DNA of 6,614 bases. Source: Thermoplasmata archaeon. Lineage in GTDB: Archaea; Thermoplasmatota; Thermoplasmata; Thermoplasmatales; Thermoplasmataceae. Of this stretch, positions 1 through 5,603 are shown piece by piece; the first letter of the stretch is position 1; the number at the start of each line of letters is the position of its first letter. A program made the translations under genes and the position numbers. The DNA lies in the NCBI GenBank assembly GCA_021845325.1, contig JAKBRR010000096.1:1-6614 (forward strand), written 5' to 3'. The notes beneath the pieces were generated by a model, which was given only the letters and a program-made list of their open reading frames with translations, ran no database searches and had not been told where the DNA came from.

Positions 1-28
1 GACCACTTAACTCCGTAGCATGTAAACT

Positions 29-199
29 ATGAAAAACATCTTTTCGGATTCAGCGAAGGCAATTACTTCCTCAATTGACCTATATCTATATGTGATCGCC
101 GGAGTAGTAGCAGCAGTAGTAGTGATTGGAGGAGTTGCCGGCGTCTTGACCTCAAAGAAACACAAAAAAGCGAGGGAAAAGAAAGAAGATGATATGTAA
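29..199 (+). CDS. Small single-pass membrane ORF, probable C-terminal remnant of a surface protein
   Basis: This 56-residue reading frame runs from ATG to TAA. Residues about 19-41 form one strongly hydrophobic Val/Ala/Gly/Ile segment (YVIAGVVAAVVVIGGVAGVL). A Lys/Arg/Glu-rich tail (TSKKHKKAREKKEDDM) follows and would stay in the cytoplasm by the positive-inside rule. An outside stalk, one helix and a basic tail is how archaeal solute-binding proteins and other cell-wall-anchored proteins end. All three forward frames have stops within the first 32 bases (8-10, 16-18, 23-25, 30-32), so the ORF does not continue an intact long gene entering the window. It is either a genuine small membrane protein or the tail of a truncated or frameshifted gene. 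There is no Shine-Dalgarno sequence before the ATG, which favours a remnant. The reverse-strand frame over the same bases is a shadow. No function can be assigned. Confidence 0.4.
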   Translation: MKNIFSDSAKAITSSIDLYLYVIAGVVAAVVVIGGVAGVLTSKKHKKAREKKEDDM

Positions 200-335
200 T
201 CAAAACTCTTCATCAATCCAAAATTTTTGTGGTGGTAATTGAAACAAGATTGAGCTACACAGTCTTCAAAATTAACTCATGATATTATAAGACTCAATTA
301 GAGATTAAAGGACAATTAAACTATCGGGGAGGCCT

Positions 336-359
336 CGAGGGCGAGGAAATAATTTAATA
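336..359 (+). promoter_or_regulatory. Distal candidate promoter of the GH2 gene (GC-rich element, BRE, TATA)
   Basis: The order is CGAGG (336-340), GCGA, then GGAAA (345-349) as a BRE-like element, three bases, then TTTAATA (353-359) as the TATA box. By the usual archaeal spacing, transcription would start near 381 and leave a leader of about 110 bases before the ATG at 492. The same order and the same GGAAA-N3-TATA spacing recur at 412-427 and, on the other strand, at 5545-5567 before the divergent operon. This is inferred from sequence; no start site is known. Confidence 0.4.
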
Positions 360-400
360 GAGAACTTATGGAAAATTTGAATATAATTCTCTACGCACCT

Positions 401-427
401 GAGGAGAGCAAGGAAAGATTATTATAA
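401..427 (+). promoter_or_regulatory. Proximal candidate promoter of the GH2 gene
   Basis: GAGG (401-404), then GCAAGGAAA (408-416), three bases, then TATTATAA (420-427). The predicted start is near 448, giving a leader of about 44 bases that still contains the Shine-Dalgarno sequence. That fits a leadered archaeal gene better than the distal box. Its resemblance to the box at 336-359 suggests that one arose by local duplication or that both answer the same regulator. Confidence 0.4.
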
Positions 428-478
428 TTCAATAAATTAATTGCATGTTGCCAAAAAACTAAGATAGAAATATCAAGC

Positions 479-485
479 AGAGGGG
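479..485 (+). promoter_or_regulatory. Shine-Dalgarno site for the GH2 gene (first start)
   Basis: AGAGGGG lies six bases before the ATG at 492. It supports the longer form of the enzyme. A second purine-rich site, GAGGAG at 501-506, lies nine bases before an in-frame ATG at 516 and would support a form eight residues shorter, so the true start is not settled. Confidence 0.5.
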
Positions 486-491
486 AAACAT

Positions 492-3092
492 ATGAAAGTA
501 GAGGAGAATTGCAAGATGATAGAGATAAATTTAAACGATGGGTGGAAATTACAATCTGAAGAAAAAGTTAAAGTTGGAGGGAACAGTATTTCTGTTTCAG
601 GGTATTCAACAGAAGGATGGTACGATGCCAAAGTGCCAAGCACCATACTATCAACATTGGTAAATAATGGTGTTTTCGAGGATATTTTTTATGGAATGAA
701 TCTAAGGAAGTTGCCTGGGGTTACTAATAAAATAGGTACAGTATTTTCTAATCAGGAGATGGATTCTGAAAGTCCATTTGCAAAGCCATGGTGGTACAGA
801 AAGGAATTCCATATTAACGAAAGTCTCTTCGGAGATAATATAATTTTAAAGTTTAATGGCTTAAATTACAGAGCAAATATATGGCTAAATGGTAAAAAAA
901 TAGCAGATTCTAAAAATATTGTTGGTACATTTAGGCGCTTCACGTTGAACATTAGTAAATTTGCAAGGAGAGGCGATATAAACACTTTAGCAGTTGAGAT
1001 ATTCCCACCAAAGGCGAAGGATCTCGGAATCACATTCGTGGATTGGAATCCAACTCCTCCTGACAAGAACATGGGTATATGGCAGGATGTAACCTTAAGC
1101 TCAAACAATGGACTCGAACTTAGGAATCCAACGGTGGAGACTGTTCTGGTTTATAAAAAGGATGGAAATGCTGCAGACTTGAAAATAAGGGTGGGACTTA
1201 AAAATTATAAGGATTCAAGATTAAAGGGAATAATTTCAGGAAGAATTGTTAATCATAATTTAGACATAGATTTTAAGGAAGAAATAGAAATAGATTCAAA
1301 CGAGGAAAAAGAGATAAGTATTCCAGGGAATGGATTTATTCGCGTAAGGGAACCAAAATTGTGGTGGCCATATACCATGGGAGCTCCAAATCTGCATACC
1401 CTGATCATGGATGTTTTTCTGGAAAATGGATACCTAAGTGATTCTAAGACTATAAGATTTGGAATTTCACAAGTTACCTCAGAAAGAACAGAAGATGATC
1501 AGATTCTTCTTAAAGTCAACAACAAACCTGTTCTGATAAAGGGAGCAGGATGGACACCTGATATGTTGTTAAGAAGGGATGAAGAGAAAAGAAAAGCAGA
1601 ATTTGATTACGTAAAGGACCTGGGTCTTAACACTATAAGACTTGAAGGAAAGCTAGAAGATGAACATTTTTTTGAAATAGCAGATGAGGAAGGAATATTG
1701 GTAATAGCAGGATGGTGCTGTTGCGATGCGTGGGAAAAATGGAAATTATGGGATGAGGAAAATTTTATTGTAGCAGCTAACTCACTTATGGATCAGCTAT
1801 CGAGACTTCGTCATCATCCATCAATCATTCTCTGGATGAATGGTAGTGACTATATCCCGCCAGAAAACGTTGAAAAAATGTATCTTGACATCGAGAAAGA
1901 AATACACTGGAACAAGCCTGTCGTATCAAGTGCAAAAAATCTTGTTAGCAAATTAACAGGGTTTTCTGGAGTAAAAATGAATGGCCCGTATGATTATGTA
2001 CCACCAGTATACTGGTATATTGCAAAGGATATAGGTGGAGCAAGAGGTTTTAATACTGAAACTGGACCCGGACCTGCGATTCCAACAGTTGAGGAGCTTA
2101 AAACATTTATCCCAAAGAAATACTTATGGCCAATCAATAGGATATGGAACTATCATGCTGGTGGAGGGGCATTCAAGACAATTGATCTGTTCAAAACATC
2201 TCTTGAAAAAAGATATGGGGATTTCAAAAGCCTTGAAGATTTTGTATGGAAATCTCAGGCTTCCAATTATGAAGCGCAGAGAGTCATGTTTGAAGCATAC
2301 AACCGGGAAAGATACAGAGCTACTGGAGTAGTTCAATGGATGCTCAATAATGCTTGGCCGGGGATTATATGGCACCTCTATTCATACAACATGATAGGGG
2401 CTGGAGGATATTTTGGCACAAAAAAGGCACTGGAACAGATTCATGTCCAGTATTCATACGATGATTCTTCAGTTGTAGCTATAAACACAACCTCCCAGGC
2501 ACTTAAAGAGATGAAGCTCAGGGCTGAAATTTATGATCTTGGTTCCAAAAAAATCTGGGAAGAGGAAAAAAATGTAAACTTGGAGGCAGATTCCACAAAT
2601 AAAGTATTTTCAATTCCGAATATTACCGAAACCACGTATTTACTCAGTTTAAGGCTCTTTGGAAAAAATGAAAACATGATCAGTGATAACTTCTATTGGT
2701 TATCTGCCATAACAGAGGAAGATCTTGATTATGAGAATTCCACATTCTATCACACTCCACAAAGAAAGTATGCAGATTTTAAGGGATTGCAAAATCTAAA
2801 AAAGGTCAAGCTCGATGCATCTAGATTTACAACAGTTTCTGGAAATTGTTCCACAATATTAGTATCGGTAAAGAACCAGGAAAATTTAGTTGCCTTCCTG
2901 GTCAGGCTAAGACTAGTAAATAGGAATGATGACTCCGATATAACACCAGCAATTTTCGAGGAAAACTACTTCCCTCTGCTGCCTCATGAGATGAAGAGCA
3001 TTAGGGTTAAGGTGAAAACAAACAAAATCCATGATACAAATTATTCCATAATGATTGATGGGTTTAATGCAGAAAAGGTTGAGGCAAAATAA
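492..3092 (+). CDS. GH2 family exo-beta-D-glucosaminidase (CsxA-type), cytoplasmic
   Basis: An 866-residue glycoside hydrolase of family GH2, in the subgroup defined by actinomycete CsxA (exo-1,4-beta-D-glucosaminidase, EC 3.2.1.165), which removes GlcN from the non-reducing end of chitosan oligosaccharides. Order of domains: sugar-binding jelly roll (about 10-205, with PWWYRKEF at 99-106, NYRANIWLNG at 125-134 and FVDWNPTPPDKNMGIWQDV at 182-200), an Ig-like sandwich (about 210-325), a TIM barrel (about 326-635), then C-terminal beta domains. The acid/base position reads GSD (Asp453) where ordinary GH2 enzymes have Asn-Glu; this Asp is the mark of the CsxA subgroup. The nucleophile is Glu523 in FNTET. 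MNGPYDYVPPVYWY (496-509), VQWMLNNAWPG (614-624) and FYHTPQ (752-757) also match CsxA. It has no signal peptide and is shorter than the secreted bacterial enzyme of about 1000 residues, so it probably acts on imported oligosaccharides. The start may be 492 or 516, since family homology begins near residue 9. A beta-mannosidase-like or other amino-sugar specificity cannot be excluded. Confidence 0.9.
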   Translation: MKVEENCKMIEINLNDGWKLQSEEKVKVGGNSISVSGYSTEGWYDAKVPSTILSTLVNNGVFEDIFYGMNLRKLPGVTNKIGTVFSNQEMDSESPFAKPWWYRKEFHINESLFGDNIILKFNGLNYRANIWLNGKKIADSKNIVGTFRRFTLNISKFARRGDINTLAVEIFPPKAKDLGITFVDWNPTPPDKNMGIWQDVTLSSNNGLELRNPTVETVLVYKKDGNAADLKIRVGLKNYKDSRLKGIISGRIVNHNLDIDFKEEIEIDSNEEKEISIPGNGFIRVREPKLWWPYTMGAPNLHTLIMDVFLENGYLSDSKTIRFGISQVTSERTEDDQILLKVNNKPVLIKGAGWTPDMLLRRDEEKRKAEFDYVKDLGLNTIRLEGKLEDEHFFEIADEEGILVIAGWCCCDAWEKWKLWDEENFIVAANSLMDQLSRLRHHPSIILWMNGSDYIPPENVEKMYLDIEKEIHWNKPVVSSAKNLVSKLTGFSGVKMNGPYDYVPPVYWYIAKDIGGARGFNTETGPGPAIPTVEELKTFIPKKYLWPINRIWNYHAGGGAFKTIDLFKTSLEKRYGDFKSLEDFVWKSQASNYEAQRVMFEAYNRERYRATGVVQWMLNNAWPGIIWHLYSYNMIGAGGYFGTKKALEQIHVQYSYDDSSVVAINTTSQALKEMKLRAEIYDLGSKKIWEEEKNVNLEADSTNKVFSIPNITETTYLLSLRLFGKNENMISDNFYWLSAITEEDLDYENSTFYHTPQRKYADFKGLQNLKKVKLDASRFTTVSGNCSTILVSVKNQENLVAFLVRLRLVNRNDDSDITPAIFEENYFPLLPHEMKSIRVKVKTNKIHDTNYSIMIDGFNAEKVEAK

Positions 3093-3116
3093 TAAGTAAA
3101 CTGATCAAACGAGCCG

Positions 3117-3127
3117 ATTTTTTATTT
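3117..3127 (+). terminator. T-rich archaeal terminator after the GH2 gene
   Basis: A run of six T followed by ATTT lies 25-35 bases past the GH2 stop codon. Archaeal RNA polymerase typically stops at such T-runs without needing a hairpin. The gene on the far side converges, so a stop here is expected. Confidence 0.5.
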
Positions 3128-3179
3128 CAACTAAATAATATCAAAGAAACTCAAAACGAAATCTTGTATTACAAATTCA

Positions 3180-3193
3180 CATTTTGGAAAATG
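3180..3193. repeat. Short inverted repeat between convergent genes
   Basis: CATTTT-GG-AAAATG is a perfect 6-base inverted repeat with a 2-base centre. It sits between the ends of the GH2 gene and the minus-strand operon, and could help end transcription from either side. It is AT-rich and may be chance. Confidence 0.25.
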
Positions 3194-3210
3194 AAATTCA
3201 ACAATTTTAG

Positions 3211-4337
3211 CTATGTTAAAAGTTCACCGTTAAGGATCACATTCCTGATTGATATCACTTTATTTCCAATCTTGCTTTTTCCTTGAGAGTCAGTTAAACT
3301 CTTTTTTCTCTCAGCCACCTTAAAAATCACTACATCTGCAAGGCTGTTGCAGCTTAAATTTCCAAAACCACTAATTTTTTTAATTGCCGTTGCAGGAGTG
3401 TATGTAACTGCTTTGATCACATCAAAAAGGCTCATTCCCACAAGGAGGAACTTTTCCATTGTTGTTGTAAGGTTGTAAACTGGTCCATTTATATTGCTTT
3501 TCCATAGGTCTGTACCGATTATATCTGGATAGAGCCCATTTTCAATAGCCTTTCCAGCTACGTCCCATGAAAAACTACTACTTCCGTGTCCTACATCCAG
3601 ATAAACACCTTCATTCCTTGCCTTGAAAAATTCTTCGTGAATTGTGCCATTTTCATCAATTAACCCATCTATTCTTTTAGCAAGTGGATTGTAATAATTA
3701 TGGAAAATGTGAGTTATTATATCACCCTTTTTCAGAAGTTTCAGTGGTTCTGGCATATAATGGTTTTCAATCATAGCAATGCAATTTGCCTTCCTCGCAA
3801 TATCCAGCGCTTTTCTCAGGCTCATTGGACCATGATGGGCCTACTTCACTCCAACTATGGAGTTAGTCTCATCTCTTAATTTTTTTATGGTATTTTGTTC
3901 ATTTATAAATCTATCAAGATTTTTTTCATTTTCATCTGTGATCATGGATGGTCAATTCTGTTCAGTTTCATTTACAAGATATTCGATCAATTCTTTCTCT
4001 CTTCCTCTTGATTATGAATTCTCTGAACGCGTCCCAGGTGATCTCACCAGAGGATCCAGCATCAACAGAAGTGGTTACGCCATAGGGGAGACATGTTCTA
4101 TCTGGATCAATTCCGAGTGCAGGTGTAATATACTCTGCAAGATGAGTGTATATCTATGAAACCAGGAGTAACGTAGAAATTATGAGCATCTATTACTTTA
4201 TCATGTCCCGTTTCTGGTATAGTTTTCAAGCATTCTGTTATCTTATCTTTTTCCAAGGAAATGTCCATAATCTCATCCACATTATTTGCAAGATCAATTA
4301 CATGACCTCCTTTGATGAGTATTTTCAATAAATTCAC
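3211..4337 (-). pseudogene. Broken COG3964-type amidohydrolase/deacetylase
   Basis: This is a metal-dependent amidohydrolase of the dihydroorotase-like superfamily, closest to the COG3964 group. The N-terminal part is open (LIKGGHVIDLANNVDEIMDI, then the family's VTPGFIDIH). At 4139-4142 a one-base shift replaces the second His of the HxH metal motif; the next frame continues with YITPALGIDPDRTCLPYGVT and TSVDAGSSG. A second shift in the purine-rich stretch 3993-4006 leads to an in-frame TGA (3952-3954), and TAG (3841-3843) follows GVK, the expected metal-bridging Lys. From there the frame is open to the TAG at 3211-3213, with THIFHN, DVGHGSSSFSWDVA and IIGTDLW recognisable. The 204-codon open frame from ATG 3825 to 3211 is only this C-terminal half. 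The start is taken as GTG at 4335-4337, overlapping the upstream gene's TGA as GTGA (TTG one codon earlier is the alternative). Rejoined, the length is about 375 residues, normal for the family. The original substrate is unknown; an N-acyl or amino-sugar derivative would suit the neighbours. Confidence 0.85.
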
Positions 4338-5524
4338 CAATTACTTATATACCTTCCAGTTTTATTTAGTATTTCCATAGGTGTCCACCCATAATTATAA
4401 AGATTAAAACCCTTTAATTTGAATTCTTTCAGCGTGTTTAGAATTTCATATAATTGTACCTCATTCTGTATTACAGGATAATTAATGCGTATGCTTGGGT
4501 ACAGATCAACATCGCCCCTTAGCATTTCAAGGCTTTCCCTTAATTTTTTTCTGAGAACCATTGGATCATTGAAATAGACCAGAAGGTCTATTGCCTTGAT
4601 TCCCTCTGGAATCTTATTCATATGAAAACTTTCAAAAGGTCTCTGAACATTTGATATCACCTCAATGTCCACCCTTGATGCACTAACACTGATAGAATCT
4701 ATAATTGATTCTACTACTTCCTTACACATTTCATCCTTAAGATCAATTAGATATTCAACATCTATCTTTTTCAATTCATTTCTTATGATATCTTCCTTGG
4801 ACTGCAATTTTAATTGGTTTACTTTACTAAAATCTGTAACTGATTCCTTTATGTAACTTCTAATCACTGGAATTGCCCCTTCCAGATTATACCCTTTCTG
4901 CTTGGCCATGGATAGACATACTTTGCAGTAACAAATTGAAAATAAGAAATCCATAGTTTCCGTGACATTAACACCAAACACTTCGTGATGATTGCCATGA
5001 ATCAAACCACCCGGAAAGAACATTGATTCCAGCTGGAAAGTCTTTATTCCATAGGAATCTATCATATTTTGGATAATTCCGGAAGCATAATTTCTTGAGT
5101 CACTGCTATTGGGGCAGATATTATTTATGTCAGGAAATCCGAATGGGTCTACAACCGCCACTTCGGGATGACTTGTGGAAAGTGCTTCATTATGAAATAA
5201 TACGGTCCACGATGTAAGTTCAATACCGTAGGATTCATTCGCCTCTTGGATCTCCTTCAATACGTCTCGATCTTTATATTTCTTATTCCTGACAGGTTTC
5301 AAATTAGTTTTATTAAAATATTCTTGATCATAGTTAAAATAAGCAACACCCTCCTCCGCACTAACCACTTTTCTCAATATATTATGTGGAAGGAGGAATC
5401 TGCCAGCATGATATACAGTAGCAATATTCATGCTATTGAGGTTCATGTTCTTCATTGTTTCTAGTACATGTGAGGCACCCTCTTCAAATATATCCCATGG
5501 GTGAACATAAATTGCTTTTCTCAC
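4334..5524 (-). CDS. Unrecognised 396-residue protein, probable TIM-barrel glycosidase-like enzyme
   Basis: I cannot assign this to a named family. It has no signal peptide or membrane segment. Several blocks look strongly conserved: IYVHPWDIFEEGASHVLETM (5-24, like the first strand and helix of a TIM barrel), TVYHAGRFLLP (36-46), LTSWTVLFHN (103-112), DPFGF (126-130), CPNS (137-140), QLES (164-167), HGNHHEVFGV (176-185) and CYCKVC (198-203). A CxC-x2-C cluster after an acidic barrel strand also occurs in several putative glycosyl hydrolase families; Glu166 or Glu181 could be catalytic, which is inference. It is the first gene of a minus-strand operon and overlaps the broken amidohydrolase by four bases (GTGA), so the two were translationally coupled. 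The GTG start lies about 25 bases after a TATA box and lacks a Shine-Dalgarno sequence, fitting leaderless translation. Neighbours suggest a role in oligosaccharide or amino-sugar breakdown. Confidence 0.8.
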   Translation of the reverse strand: MRKAIYVHPWDIFEEGASHVLETMKNMNLNSMNIATVYHAGRFLLPHNILRKVVSAEEGVAYFNYDQEYFNKTNLKPVRNKKYKDRDVLKEIQEANESYGIELTSWTVLFHNEALSTSHPEVAVVDPFGFPDINNICPNSSDSRNYASGIIQNMIDSYGIKTFQLESMFFPGGLIHGNHHEVFGVNVTETMDFLFSICYCKVCLSMAKQKGYNLEGAIPVIRSYIKESVTDFSKVNQLKLQSKEDIIRNELKKIDVEYLIDLKDEMCKEVVESIIDSISVSASRVDIEVISNVQRPFESFHMNKIPEGIKAIDLLVYFNDPMVLRKKLRESLEMLRGDVDLYPSIRINYPVIQNEVQLYEILNTLKEFKLKGFNLYNYGWTPMEILNKTGRYISNW

Positions 5525-5544
5525 AGTAATATGAAAGACTCATA

Positions 5545-5567
5545 ATATAAAACAGTTTCCCGCCTCG
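5545..5567 (-). promoter_or_regulatory. Promoter of the minus-strand operon (leaderless)
   Basis: Read on the minus strand: CGAGG (5567-5563), CG, GGAAA (5560-5556) as BRE, CTG, then TTTTATAT (5552-5545) as TATA box. The centre of the box is about 25 bases from the GTG at 5524, so transcript and reading frame should begin together. The element order matches the two boxes before the GH2 gene. Confidence 0.6.
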
Positions 5568-5578
5568 TGATTAATTAC
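5567..5578. promoter_or_regulatory. Candidate operator between divergent promoters
   Basis: GTGATTAATTAC is a 12-base palindrome with one mismatched pair, centred on ATTAAT. It lies in the 79 bases between the two divergent genes, abuts the GC-rich element of the minus-strand promoter and runs into the likely promoter of the plus-strand gene. A dimeric repressor bound here could control both directions. The regulator is not in the window. Confidence 0.3.
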
Positions 5579-5583
5579 AAATA
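5576..5583 (+). promoter_or_regulatory. Weak TATA-like box of the DUF1343 gene
   Basis: TACAAATA is centred about 25 bases before the ATG at 5604, where a leaderless transcript would need it. It is a poor match to a TATA box and no clear BRE precedes it, so this is chosen by position rather than by sequence. Confidence 0.2.
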
Positions 5584-5603
5584 CAAGATTACAATGGTAA
5601 GTG

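Larger units (their letters stand above)
200..491. other. Non-coding leader and promoter region upstream of the GH2 gene
   Basis: No convincing gene lies in these 292 bases. A T-run at 224-228 may end transcription of the small upstream ORF. A GC-rich island at 326-346, unlike the AT-rich surroundings, contains the 8-base palindrome CCTCGAGG (333-340). Two similar BRE/TATA-like boxes follow at 345-359 and 412-427, each preceded by a GAGG-containing element. A 7-base inverted repeat, TAGAGAA (358-364) and TTCTCTA (387-393), spans the likely start of the longer transcript. A 19-codon frame at 368-427 is not called as a gene. Confidence 0.6.

Noticed and set aside
92..127. GTA/GCA triplet run as a microsatellite
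   Set aside because: The run encodes the Val/Ala core of a membrane helix, which explains the repeated triplets.
7..216. 69-codon minus-strand frame at the left edge
   Set aside because: It is the reverse of the Val/Ala-rich membrane helix and Lys-rich tail on the plus strand, which makes better protein sense.
368..427. 19-codon frame upstream of the GH2 gene as a leader peptide
   Set aside because: It has no ribosome site, its ATG lies upstream of the transcript start predicted from the distal TATA box, and the proximal promoter overlaps its end.
2035..2375. Overlapping plus and minus frames inside the GH2 gene
   Set aside because: They overlap the conserved catalytic region of the GH2 enzyme in other frames and have no family features.
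3841..3843. TAG read through as pyrrolysine
   Set aside because: Two frameshifts and a TGA in the same gene show plain decay, and nothing in the window suggests a pyrrolysine system.
3857..4159. 100-codon plus-strand frame as a gene
   Set aside because: It lies antisense to the broken amidohydrolase, whose family motifs are readable on the minus strand; its own translation has no recognisable features.
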